Shown here: positions 23,537-31,183 of the stretch, piece after piece | Layout of the letters: every line of letters begins with the position of its first letter | How positions within the stretch are numbered: the stretch's first letter is position 1 | Assembly (NCBI GenBank): GCA_963790325.1 | Contig: CAWBNY010000003.1 | Location: 1,116,001-1,180,000 of the forward strand | Direction of reading: 5' to 3' | DNA: 64,000 nucleotides | Source of the DNA: JAXDMK01 sp963790325 | Lineage (GTDB): Bacteria > Actinomycetota > Acidimicrobiia > Acidimicrobiales > AC-14 | Notes under the pieces: model-generated | What the model saw: only the letters and a program-made list of their open reading frames with translations | Told to the model about the DNA's origin: nothing | Databases searched by the model: none | Made by a program: the position numbers and the translations under genes

Positions 23537-24480
23537 GGTGCGGAGCTCCGCTCGTAGGCGTCGACGATGTCCTGCACGATGCGGTGACGGACCACGTCCC
23601 TGGAGGTGAGGTGGACGAAGGCCAGCCCGTCGATGCCGGTGAGGACCTTCTCCAGCCCGAGGAGGCCGCTGCGGCCGGCGGCCAGGTCGACCTGGGTGAC
23701 GTCGCCGGTGACGACCGCCTTGGAGCCGAAGCCGATGCGGGTGAGGAACATCTTCATCTGCTCGGGGGTGGTGTTCTGGGCCTCGTCCAGGATGAGGAAG
23801 CTGTCGTTGAGGGTGCGGCCCCGCATGTAGGCGAGGGGGGCGACCTCGATGGTCTCGCCGTCGAGGAGCCGTTTGGCGCCCTCGGGGCCGAGCATGTCGT
23901 AGAGGGCGTCGTAGAGGGGGCGCAGGTAGGGGTCGACCTTGGCCAGCATGTCACCGGGGAGGAAGCCCAGCCGTTCTCCGGCCTCGACCGCGGGGCGGGT
24001 GAGGATGATGCGGCTGACCTGTTTGGCCTGGAGGGCCTGCACCGCCTGGGCCACGGCCAGGTACGACTTGCCGGTGCCGGCGGGACCGATGGCGAAGGTG
24101 ATCACGTTGCCGGCGATGGCGTCGGCGTAGCGCTTCTGGCCGCTCGTCTTGGGGCGGACGCTGCGACCCCTCGCCGATCGGAGGACCTCGGCCGACATGA
24201 CCTCGGAGGGGCGCTCGTCGGCCTTGACCATCTCGATGGTGCGGCCCACGTCGGCCGCGTCGAGGGAGTGGCCCTTGCCCAGCAGGACCACGAGCTCGTC
24301 GAACAGGCGTCCGACCCGGTCGGCCTCGTCGCCGCTGATGGTGATCTCGTTGCCCCGGACGAGGACGTCGGCCTCGGGGAACGCAGCCTCGATCAGCCGC
24401 AACAACTGGTCACGGTGGCCGAGCAACTCCACCATGAGGTGGTTGCCGGGTACGAGGATCTTTACTTGGGTCGGGGACAC
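23533..24480 (-). CDS. phoH: PhoH family ATPase
   Basis: A 315-residue cytoplasmic ATPase. The N-terminal 90 residues hold a small KH-like region and the PhoH P-loop domain follows, with Walker A GPAGTGKSYLAV and Walker B SFLILDEAQNTTPEQMK. PhoH proteins are linked to RNA metabolism; their co-location with ybeY is common. The GTG at 24480 (VSPTQVKIL) is the likely start, though no clear ribosome site is seen. It lies 31 bp after the HIT gene. Confidence 0.92.
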   Translation of the reverse strand: MSPTQVKILVPGNHLMVELLGHRDQLLRLIEAAFPEADVLVRGNEITISGDEADRVGRLFDELVVLLGKGHSLDAADVGRTIEMVKADERPSEVMSAEVLRSARGRSVRPKTSGQKRYADAIAGNVITFAIGPAGTGKSYLAVAQAVQALQAKQVSRIILTRPAVEAGERLGFLPGDMLAKVDPYLRPLYDALYDMLGPEGAKRLLDGETIEVAPLAYMRGRTLNDSFLILDEAQNTTPEQMKMFLTRIGFGSKAVVTGDVTQVDLAAGRSGLLGLEKVLTGIDGLAFVHLTSRDVVRHRIVQDIVDAYERSSAP

Positions 24481-24511
24481 GGGTGTTGCCGACAAGGGTA
24501 CCGGGCGTGGG

Positions 24512-24859
24512 TCAGCCCGGGGGCCATCCCATCCTCCGGCCGCCGAGGACGTGCAGGTGGAGGTGGGGCACGGTGTTGAGGGCGTCGTCGCCGACGTTGA
24601 ACACGAGGCGGTAGCCGCGGTCGGCGAGGCCCTCCTGGCGGGCGACCTGCTGGGCGGTGGCGACCATGGCGGCGAGAATCTCGGCGTCGGTGGGGTCGAT
24701 GGAGGCGGCCGACGGGATGTGGCGCCGGGGCACGACGAGCACGTGGACGGGCGCGGCCGGGCTGATGTCCCGGAAGGCGACGGTGAGGTCGGTGGAGGCC
24801 ACCTGGTCGGAGGGGATCTCGCCCGCCACGATCCGGCAGAAGATGCAATCGCTCGCCAT
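24512..24859 (-). CDS. HIT family nucleotide-binding hydrolase
   Basis: A 115-residue histidine-triad protein, similar to HinT-like purine nucleoside phosphoramidases. It has the N-terminal zinc-type pair CIFCRIVAGEIP and the catalytic triad HLHLHVLGG near residue 98. It should hydrolyse nucleotide phosphoramidates or dinucleotides. The ATG at 24859 gives the normal length. It leads the minus-strand run HIT, phoH, ybeY, CNNM, era. Confidence 0.92.
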   Translation of the reverse strand: MASDCIFCRIVAGEIPSDQVASTDLTVAFRDISPAAPVHVLVVPRRHIPSAASIDPTDAEILAAMVATAQQVARQEGLADRGYRLVFNVGDDALNTVPHLHLHVLGGRRMGWPPG

Positions 24860-24996
24860 GGCGTCCCACGGTAGGTCGCGCGGGGAAGCGTCGCCGCTCC
24901 CGGTTCGTGTGGCGGACGAGTCGCCGGGCGACGCCTCCGCGACACGATACGGGCGCCGCGAACAGGCCCGGCGTCCGGGACCGGCCGCCGGGTAGC

Positions 24997-25548
24997 GTGG
25001 CGGCGGTGCTCGACGACCTCGAGCGGTGGGCGGCGGGGGCTCGGGCGCAGGAGGCGGCCGAGGCCCGCATCCGCGAGCGGTGGCTGCGGCAGGCGGCCGA
25101 GGAGGAAGCGTCCTTCGCCGGGCTTTTGCTCGACCTGGCCGAGGACGGGCGGCCGGTGTCGGTGACGACCACGTCCGGGCGGCGCCAGCAGGGTCCGATC
25201 GCGGCGGTGGGCGCCGACTTCGTGGCCGTCGGCGGTCCCGACGGGCGGCTGGTGCTCGTCGCCACCGCAGCCGTGGCCGAGGTGCGGCCGGCCGCAAGCG
25301 CCCACCGCCACCTACCGGCGGCGACCAGTGGCCGTCACCCCCTCGGCGTCACCCTCGCCGAGGTCCTGGCCCAGGCGGTGGCCACCCGTCCCCGGGTGGC
25401 GATGGTGGCGGGCGGCGTCACCGTCGTGGGCCACCTGCGAGCGGTTGGGGTCGACGTGCTCACCGTCCGCACCGACGGCGAGCCGCCGGGCACGAGCTAC
25501 GTGACGTTGGCCTCGGTGTCGGAGGTGTCCCTCTTCGACTCGGGGTAG
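24997..25548 (+). CDS. Conserved-type protein of unknown function
   Basis: I do not recognise this 183-residue protein. A charged helix at about 3-45 is followed by two beta-rich halves: SVTTTSGRRQQGPIAAVGADFVAVG and VTVVGHLRAVGVDVLTVR, each like an Sm-type or small barrel unit. That could suit a nucleic acid or adaptor role, which is a guess from pattern alone. The GTG at 24997 is the likely start; GTG at 25006 is an alternative. Its last 52 bp overlap the convergent excisionase-like gene. Confidence 0.6.
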   Translation: MAAVLDDLERWAAGARAQEAAEARIRERWLRQAAEEEASFAGLLLDLAEDGRPVSVTTTSGRRQQGPIAAVGADFVAVGGPDGRLVLVATAAVAEVRPAASAHRHLPAATSGRHPLGVTLAEVLAQAVATRPRVAMVAGGVTVVGHLRAVGVDVLTVRTDGEPPGTSYVTLASVSEVSLFDSG

Positions 25549-25748
25549 AGGTGCTCGAGCGACCCGGGTGCGATCCGGGACGCCTGGATGAAGGTGTCGA
25601 CCTCGTCCTGCTTCAGGCGGATGACCCGTCCGAACTTGTAGGCCGGCAGCTCGGCCTCGTTGATCAGGCGGTAGAGGGTGCGCACGGTGACCCCGAGCCG
25701 ACGGGCCGCGGCAGCCGTGCTCATCCAGCGGATGTCGTCATCAGGCAT
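25497..25748 (-). CDS. Excisionase-type helix-turn-helix (BldC/MerR-like) regulator
   Basis: An 83-residue DNA-binding protein. Residues 8-60 hold a winged helix of the excisionase/MerR-like type: WMSTAAAARRLGVTVRTLYRLI, then AYKFGRVIRLKQDEVDTFI. The size and motif match BldC-like regulators of actinobacteria and Xis-like factors. The ATG at 25748 is chosen because the upstream extension lies in the AT-rich region before the Tad pilus operon. It is divergent from that operon 171 bp away, so it could regulate it; that is inference from position. Confidence 0.82.
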   Translation of the reverse strand: MPDDDIRWMSTAAAARRLGVTVRTLYRLINEAELPAYKFGRVIRLKQDEVDTFIQASRIAPGSLEHLYPESKRDTSDTEANVT

Positions 25749-25864
25749 GTCCTGATCGTACTGCGCCCGTCCTCTCATTTGTGGGATCTCATGAGGTTTC
25801 ACCCCTCGATCCCCGATCCACGCCTACCCACAGGCAATCCCCACCAAATCCCCATGTTATCCCC

Positions 25865-25893
25865 TTGGGATTTCCATACCCTTTCATTATTCT
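25865..25893 (+). promoter_or_regulatory. Candidate promoter P1 of the Tad operon
   Basis: A -35-like TTGGGA at 25865-25870 and a -10-like TATTCT at 25888-25893 are separated by 17 bp, in an AT-rich stretch that stands out from the GC-rich flanks. The GTG start of the first pilus gene is at 25920, with a gggggagg ribosome site at 25908-25915. A related arrangement, P2, lies at 29677. Confidence 0.5.
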
Positions 25894-25919
25894 TGGGACG
25901 ACCGAGAGGGGGAGGTCCG

Positions 25920-26657
25920 GTGGCGACGAGGACTGCGGCGCGGGCCGCGAGGGACACGCCTGGCAACGTCGGCGCAGCCGACGGGGGCGAACCGCCCCGC
26001 CGCGTGCGCCGGCGACGGGGCCTGCCCGGCAGCCGGGCGGTGGTCGGGGGCGTGCTGGTGGCGGCGGCCGCGGTCGGCCTGTTCTCGGCGGCCACCACCG
26101 CCGGGCGCCAGCCGGGCCACCTCTACGTGGTGGCGCAGCGACCGCTCGTCGCCGGCGACCGGCTCGAACCGGGCGACCTCGCCCTGGCCCGCATCCAGCT
26201 GCCGCCCGCCCTGCGGGCCCGCACCTTCGACGATCCCGCCGCCCTCGAGGGGGCGTCGCTCCTCGCGCCGGTGGGCGAGGGCGAGCTGGTCCAGGTCAGC
26301 GCCGTGATCGCCAGCGGCACCACCGCCGGCAGCCGGGAGCTCACGTTCACCGTCGAGCGGGGCCGCATCGGCGCCACCATCCGCGACGGCGAGCGCATCG
26401 ACCTGCTCGCCACCTACGGCACCGGGAACGAGGCCTACACCCTCATGGCCGGCCGCGACCTGCCCGTCATCACCATCGACCGCACCCGGGTCGGCGTGGG
26501 CGAGACCAGCCCGGTGTTCGTCACCGTGGCCGTCGCCGACTCGGACAGCGAACTGGCCCTCGGCCACGCCGCCCAGGTGGCAAAGCTCACCGTTGTTCGC
26601 ACCACCGGTGCCACCCCGTCGGAGGCTGCCCCCACCTACCGGGCTCCCGGCGCGTGA
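25920..26657 (+). CDS. cpaB: Tad pilus assembly protein CpaB/RcpC
   Basis: A 245-residue protein with one N-terminal membrane helix (AVVGGVLVAAAAVGLFSAAT, about 38-57) and an extracytoplasmic SAF domain (YVVAQRPLVAGDRLEPGDLA). CpaB/RcpC takes part in assembly of Tad (Flp) pili at the cell envelope. The GTG at 25920 follows a strong gggggagg. The end overlaps the next gene by 4 bp. Its first five codons (VATRT) reappear at 29760 as the head of a short leader frame. Confidence 0.8.
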   Translation: MATRTAARAARDTPGNVGAADGGEPPRRVRRRRGLPGSRAVVGGVLVAAAAVGLFSAATTAGRQPGHLYVVAQRPLVAGDRLEPGDLALARIQLPPALRARTFDDPAALEGASLLAPVGEGELVQVSAVIASGTTAGSRELTFTVERGRIGATIRDGERIDLLATYGTGNEAYTLMAGRDLPVITIDRTRVGVGETSPVFVTVAVADSDSELALGHAAQVAKLTVVRTTGATPSEAAPTYRAPGA

Positions 26658-27973
26658 TCCCGGGCGAGCGGTTCGTCGTCCTGGGCCTGGCCCCGCCGCG
26701 CGCCACGTGGTTCCGCGCCGTCGGGGTGTGGGCGACGTCGGGCGCCCTGCCGGCCGAGTTCCTCAAGTGCGTGTCGGCCGAGGAGGCCAGGGCCCGCCTG
26801 GCATCCGGGCGACCGTTCTCGGCGCTGGTCGCCGACGCCGGCCTGCCCACCGTCGACAGAGACCTGCTGGCCGCCGCCGCCGCCGCCGACTGCGCCGTCC
26901 TCGTGGTCGACGACGGCCGGGCCATCCGGGACTGGCACACCCTGGGCGCGTCGAGGGTGCTCTCACCCGCCTTCACCAGGGAGGAGCTGGTCACCGCCCT
27001 CGCCGCCTGCGCCCGCACCATCCGCCGGGGCGACACCCAGGTGGCCGACATCATGGCCCGCCCGACGCCCTCGTCGTGGCGGGGCATGGTGGCGATGGTC
27101 ACCGGCCCCGGGGGCACAGGGGCGTCCACCGCGGCCATGGCCCTGGCCCAGGCTCTGGGCGACGACGAGAAGGTGCGGGGGACGGTCCTGCTCGCCGACC
27201 TCCGGCTCAACGCCGAGCTGGCCATGCTCCACGACGTCCGCGACGTCGCCCCCGGCATCCAGGAGCTGGTCGAGGCCCACCGCTCGGGCCAGCCCACGAT
27301 CGACGCCGCCCGGGCCCTGGCCTGGGCCGTCGACGAGCGCCGCTACCACCTGCTGCTCGGCCTGCGCCGGCCCCGCTTCTGGCCCGCCCTCCGCCCCCAG
27401 GCCTTCGAAGCCGCCTTCGATACTTTGGGCACCGCCTACCGGGTGGTGGTCTGCGACGCCGATCCCGACCTCGAAGGAGAGGACGGCGGCGGCTCCATCG
27501 ACATCGAGGAGCGAAACGTGATGGCCCGCACCACCGCCTCCCGGGCCGACGTGGTGTTGGCGGTGGGGGCCCCGTCGCTCAAGGGGGTGCACGGCCTGGT
27601 GCGGGTGATCACCGACCTGGTCGCCTTCGGCGTGCCGGCCCACCGCATCGTGCCGGTGTTCAACCGTTCCCCGAGGTCCCACCGGGCCCGGGCCGGGCTG
27701 GCCACCGCAGTAGCCGAGCTGGCCGGTGCCGCCACCGGCGCCCGCATGGCCAGCCCCGTCCACCTGCCCGAGCGCGACATCGAGAGCGACGTCCACGACG
27801 GCCGCCGGCTGCCGTCGGTGCTCGGCGCGCCCCTGGCCGGGGCCGTGCAGGCCGTGCTCGGGCGGTCCCACGGGCGACCGCAGGCCGAGCGCGAAGCCGG
27901 GGCCGAGGGCGAGCGCATCCGACCGGGCACCCTCGGCCGGTGGGCCGACACCGACGACGAGGCCGCCGTCTGA
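26654..27973 (+). CDS. CpaE/TadZ-like ATPase with altered P-loop
   Basis: A 439-residue cytoplasmic protein of the MinD/ParA class used in Tad pilus localisation. An N-terminal receiver-like region (about 5-115; ALVADAGLPTVDRD) is followed by the ATPase domain. The P-loop reads GPGGTGAST at 151-159; the two lysines of the MinD-type motif (KGGxGKS/T) are replaced by Pro and Ala, so ATP hydrolysis may be lost or weak, as known for some TadZ. The GTG at 26654 overlaps the cpaB stop. It overlaps the truncated cpaF copy by one base (TGATG). Confidence 0.8.
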   Translation: MIPGERFVVLGLAPPRATWFRAVGVWATSGALPAEFLKCVSAEEARARLASGRPFSALVADAGLPTVDRDLLAAAAAADCAVLVVDDGRAIRDWHTLGASRVLSPAFTREELVTALAACARTIRRGDTQVADIMARPTPSSWRGMVAMVTGPGGTGASTAAMALAQALGDDEKVRGTVLLADLRLNAELAMLHDVRDVAPGIQELVEAHRSGQPTIDAARALAWAVDERRYHLLLGLRRPRFWPALRPQAFEAAFDTLGTAYRVVVCDADPDLEGEDGGGSIDIEERNVMARTTASRADVVLAVGAPSLKGVHGLVRVITDLVAFGVPAHRIVPVFNRSPRSHRARAGLATAVAELAGAATGARMASPVHLPERDIESDVHDGRRLPSVLGAPLAGAVQAVLGRSHGRPQAEREAGAEGERIRPGTLGRWADTDDEAAV

Positions 27974-28260
27974 TGGCGCACGAGCTGTCGCCCCTGCAGG
28001 AGATAGAGCGCCGGGTCCAGGAGCGGGCGGGCGACCTCTCCCTCGACGTGGCCGAGGTCGACGGGCGGGCCCGGCTGCGGAGCCTGGTCGACGAGGAGGT
28101 GGCGGCCTGGTCCCGCGACTTCAAGCGGGGCCTGCGGGCCTTCGACCTGGCCGACCCCGAGCTGGTCGCCACCCGGGCCTACCGGAACCTGGCCGGCTAC
28201 GGGCCCCTCGAGCCCCTCCTGGCCGACGACGACGTCTGGGAGATCGTGATCAACGACCCC
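27973..28260 (+). repeat. Direct repeat, first copy of the cpaF 5' end
   Basis: These 288 bases match 29819-30106 with six differences counted by eye (97.9% identity), three of them silent. Both copies begin at the ATG of a cpaF-type gene in the same orientation, 1846 bp apart. Confidence 0.92.
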
Positions 28261-28314
28261 CGACGAGTCGTTCAACGAACCATGAGAACAAATCGACGCC
28301 CGTCGGGGAGGTAA
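27973..28314 (+). pseudogene. Truncated cpaF (N-terminal 96 residues only)
   Basis: The first 96 of 113 codons match the N-terminus of the full CpaF at 29819, differing at three residues (Gln/His at position 3, Met/Val at 92, Gly/Asp at 95). After ...VINDP the frame enters unrelated sequence and stops at 28314. The nucleotide-binding domain is missing, so this copy cannot power secretion. It keeps a TGATG coupling to the TadZ-like gene, so it is probably still translated and could interfere with CpaF oligomers. It marks the left border of an inserted or duplicated segment. Confidence 0.9.
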
Positions 28315-28389
28315 AACGGTAAGGCTCCCCCCCGTGCCGTGGCTGCGCGACGCGGTCTACAGTTACGCGAAGTGCTACCATGTGTACTC

Positions 28390-28653
28390 ATGGAGCGCAT
28401 CGGGATTCGTGAGCTGCGGCAGAACGCGAGCGAGTGGATCCGGCGGGCTCACGCCGGCGAACGGATCGAGGTCACCCGACGGGGCGAGGTGATGGCCGTG
28501 CTGGGCCCACCGCCTGTGGGGGGCGCCCTCGCTCAACTCCGTGACACAGGCCGGTTGAAGCGGGCCAGCGTCACCTCGCCGCTACCGAACCCGGTCCCGA
28601 CGCGCCGACCGGCCTCGGACGCGCTCGCCGAGCTGCGTGCCGAAGAGCGTTGA
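28390..28653 (+). CDS. vapB: VapB-type antitoxin (Phd/YefM family)
   Basis: An 87-residue antitoxin. The N-terminal half IGIRELRQNASEWIRRAHAG and VTRRGEVMAVLGPP is the Phd/YefM DNA-binding and dimerisation domain. The C-terminal half (about 45-87) is a flexible toxin-binding segment ending ALAELRAEER. The ATG at 28390 is preferred over an upstream ATG. No good ribosome site is seen, but a TACCAT motif at 28376-28381 could be a -10 that gives a leaderless transcript. Its end overlaps vapC. Confidence 0.88.
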   Translation: MERIGIRELRQNASEWIRRAHAGERIEVTRRGEVMAVLGPPPVGGALAQLRDTGRLKRASVTSPLPNPVPTRRPASDALAELRAEER

Positions 28654-29051
28654 GCGTCTGGTACCTCGACTCGTCTGCGATCGTGAAGCTCGCCGTCCGC
28701 GAGCGTGAGAGCGATGCCCTTGCCGCGTGGCGAGCCGGACTGGACGGCGACGATGTGTTGATGACCTGTGAGCTCGCGGTGGCGGAGGTGCTCCGCGCAG
28801 TCCGTCGAGTCGAGGGCGACATCGATGTTGCACTCGCCCATCTCGACTCGCTCGATCAGCTGATCATCGACCGCGACCTCTTGCTCGCGGCCGGACGACT
28901 CGGGCCCGACGGGCTCCGAACGCTGGATGCGATCCATCTGGCGGCTGCCGAGTTGGCGGGTGGCGACCTCGATGGTGTGGTCACCTACGACACCCGGATG
29001 GCCGAGGCGGCCCGGGGTCTCGGCCTCCCGGTCCTGGCGCCAGGCCCGTAG
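28650..29051 (+). CDS. vapC: VapC-type PIN-domain ribonuclease toxin
   Basis: A 133-residue toxin that should cut tRNA or rRNA in a metal-dependent way when the antitoxin is lost. The four acidic positions are present: YLDSSAIVKL (Asp6), CELAVAEVLRA, LDAIHLAAA and VTYDTRM. The TTG at 28650 overlaps the vapB stop (TTGA). This complete module lies between the two copies of the cpaF 5' end and is the only clearly intact gene pair there. Confidence 0.9.
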   Translation: MSVWYLDSSAIVKLAVRERESDALAAWRAGLDGDDVLMTCELAVAEVLRAVRRVEGDIDVALAHLDSLDQLIIDRDLLLAAGRLGPDGLRTLDAIHLAAAELAGGDLDGVVTYDTRMAEAARGLGLPVLAPGP

Positions 29052-29112
29052 CGCGGTAGTACTACCGGCCGAATCGGCGCTCCCGACTTCCCCGACACCT
29101 CGCCCGTCGTCG

Positions 29113-29510
29113 TCACGGAACCCGACTGGCCCCTTGGAGGACGGCGAACGCGGCCAACCGGCCGGATGCGTCGACGACGATCCGGGGGGTCAGCTCGAGA
29201 TCGGACCCGTCGCCTCGCCGGAACCTCAGCCGCCGCCGGTCACCGGCCCGCCTCGGCGGCGGTGAGCCGGGCGTCCAGGTGCACGGCCGCTCCCCGGCTG
29301 GCGACCTCGTCCGCCAGCGAGGCATCGAAGCGCCGCCGGTCCAGGTGCCATCCCCGACCGGGCGGATCGAACACGAACTCGTTGTCATGAGCTACTGGCT
29401 CACCCCACACGGCCCGCGAGCCGTAGGCCGGTACCGCCGTGTCCGCCGCGCACAGGTGTCCGACTCCGAGCCAGTCGAGGAGGGGCCGCGCTGTCCCCTC
29501 GCGATGTCGA
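29113..29510 (-). pseudogene. Remnant of an FAD-dependent oxidoreductase/halogenase-like gene
   Basis: In one minus frame (about 29510-29243) the sequence reads TAVPAYGSRAVWGEP, FVFDPPGRGWHLDRRRFDA and GAAVHLDARLTAA, then a stop. In a second frame (to 29113) it continues LELTPRIVVDASGR. This order, including the GWHLDR and VVDATGR-like motifs, matches flavin monooxygenases related to tryptophan halogenases. Both ends are missing and a frameshift near 29243 breaks it, so it is a decayed fragment. It indicates that the segment between the cpaF copies came with foreign or rearranged DNA. Confidence 0.65.
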
Positions 29511-29676
29511 GGAGCTACTGGCCGAACGGGGGATGAGGTCGACCACGTGACCGTCCGCCGCCGGACCGCGCCTCGTCGCGACCCGAGTTCTCCCAACGCA
29601 ACGTCCCCGACGGGGCCATCAAGCGCCATCCACAGGTATCCCACTCGTTTTCCCGGGAAATCCTCAGGTTCTCCAC

Positions 29677-29706
29677 TTGTGCGCGTTCCATGGTCTTTCA
29701 TATCCT
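29677..29706 (+). promoter_or_regulatory. Candidate promoter P2 upstream of full-length cpaF
   Basis: TTGTGC (29677-29682) and TATCCT (29701-29706) are separated by 18 bp. The flanking ctttcat...cttggg and the downstream gggggagg match the region around P1 before cpaB, which shows the two are copies, although more diverged than the cpaF repeats. Confidence 0.4.
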
Positions 29707-29759
29707 TGGGCCGGTCCTTGGATCGGGCCGAACAGAGGAGACGCCGGGGGAGGCGGGGC

Positions 29760-29819
29760 GTGGCAACGAGAACGGCAACTCGGACCGAGACGATCGCGAC
29801 TGCCGACGGCGGCGGCTGA
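29760..29819 (+). CDS. 19-codon leader frame, remnant of cpaB start
   Basis: The GTG at 29760 follows a gggggagg site and opens a short frame beginning VATRTATRT, which matches the first codons of cpaB (VATRTA). Its TGA overlaps the cpaF ATG (TGATG). The frame ends after 19 residues. It is probably the truncated start of a second cpaB copy; in its present form it may serve to couple translation into cpaF. Confidence 0.5.
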   Translation: MATRTATRTETIATADGGG

Positions 29820-30106
29820 TGGCGCAGGAGCTGTCGCCCCTGCAGGAGATAGAGCGTCGGGTCCAGGAGCGGGCGGGCGACCTCTCCCTCGACGTAGCCG
29901 AGGTCGACGGGCGGGCCCGGCTGCGGAGCCTGGTCGACGAGGAGGTGGCGGCCTGGTCCCGCGACTTCAAGCGGGGCCTGCGGGCCTTCGACCTGGCCGA
30001 CCCCGAGCTGGTCGCCACCCGGGCCTACCGCAACCTGGCCGGCTACGGGCCCCTCGAGCCCCTCCTGGCCGACGACGACGTCTGGGAGATCATGATCAAC
30101 GGCCCC
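29819..30106 (+). repeat. Direct repeat, second copy of the cpaF 5' end
   Basis: These 288 bases are the start of the full cpaF and match 27973-28260 at 282 of 288 positions. Recombination between the copies would delete 1846 bp, including vapBC, and restore an uninterrupted cpaB-tadZ-cpaF order. Confidence 0.92.
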
Positions 30107-31183
30107 GACCAGATCTTCGTCAAACGCCACCACGGGCCGAGCAGCTACCACGACGAGGTCTTCAACGACGACGACCACGTCGTCCGCACCCTCACCAAGA
30201 TCCTCGACGACGCGTCCGGCAGCCACCGCAAGCTCGATCCGGCCGAGGGCCTGCAGGATGCCCAGCTCGACACCGGGGCCCGGCTCCACATCGTCCACGG
30301 CGACGTGGGGCGCGACGGCCACACGCTGGTGAACATCCGCAAGTTCACCGGGATCCCGTTCCGGGCCCTGGGCGAGCTGGTCGAGCTCGACATGCTCGAC
30401 ACCCGGGTGGCCGACTTCCTGCGGGCCTGCGTCCGGTCGCGGCTGTCGATGATCTTCTCGGGCGCCCCCGGGTCGGGGAAGACCACCCTCCTCTCGTGCT
30501 GCGCGGCCGAGCTCGACCCCACCCTGCGGGTGGTGATCGCGGAGGAGGTCTTCGAGGCCGACCTGCCTCTGCCCAACGTGGCCAGCATGCAGACCCGGCC
30601 CGCCCGCCAGGACCGGCGGGAGGTCGACCTCCGCCGGCTGGTGTCCGGCTTCCTGCGCATGGCCCCCGACATCGCCGTCGTCGGGGAGGTGAGGGACAGA
30701 GAGGCGCTGCCTCTGCTGCTCACGCTGTCCTCGGGTGTGAAGGGCTTCACCACCATCCACGCCGGCTCCGCCCGCCAGGCCCTCACCCGGCTGCGGTTCA
30801 TCTGCCAGCTGGCCGACACGTCGAACGAGCTGCCGATGTCGGCCCTGAGCGCGCTGGTGAGCGAGGCCATCGACATCGTCGTCCACTGCAGCCGGGTGCG
30901 GGGCACGGTGCGGGTCACCGAGGTGGTGGCGGTGGAGGAGCTCCAGGTGGGGCCGGACGCCATGCAGTTCACCGTCACCGAGCTGTTCTCCAGGGCCACC
31001 GCCGACGAGGCCCTGGAGTGGACCGGGCTCCTCCCCGTCCGGGCCGCCCGGGCTCTCTCCGAGGCCGGCTACGACGCCCGTCGCCTCCTCGACCCCGACG
31101 CCGACCGCCGCCCGGCCCAGCCCGCCCGACCGGCGCCGCCGGCCCGGCCCCGGGTCGTCACCGGCCTCGGCCGCCAGCCGTGA
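29819..31183 (+). CDS. cpaF: Tad pilus secretion ATPase CpaF/TadA
   Basis: A 454-residue type II/IV secretion ATPase that powers Tad pilus assembly at the inner membrane. The N-terminal domain (1-195) is followed by the RecA-like domain with Walker A GAPGSGKTTL (215-224), the Asp box IAEEVFEAD, Walker B IAVVGEVRDREA and the His box FTTIHAGSARQAL. The C-terminal tail is Pro/Ala/Arg-rich and probably disordered. The ATG at 29819 overlaps the leader stop. tadB follows with a 4-bp overlap. Confidence 0.93.
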   Translation: MAQELSPLQEIERRVQERAGDLSLDVAEVDGRARLRSLVDEEVAAWSRDFKRGLRAFDLADPELVATRAYRNLAGYGPLEPLLADDDVWEIMINGPDQIFVKRHHGPSSYHDEVFNDDDHVVRTLTKILDDASGSHRKLDPAEGLQDAQLDTGARLHIVHGDVGRDGHTLVNIRKFTGIPFRALGELVELDMLDTRVADFLRACVRSRLSMIFSGAPGSGKTTLLSCCAAELDPTLRVVIAEEVFEADLPLPNVASMQTRPARQDRREVDLRRLVSGFLRMAPDIAVVGEVRDREALPLLLTLSSGVKGFTTIHAGSARQALTRLRFICQLADTSNELPMSALSALVSEAIDIVVHCSRVRGTVRVTEVVAVEELQVGPDAMQFTVTELFSRATADEALEWTGLLPVRAARALSEAGYDARRLLDPDADRRPAQPARPAPPARPRVVTGLGRQP

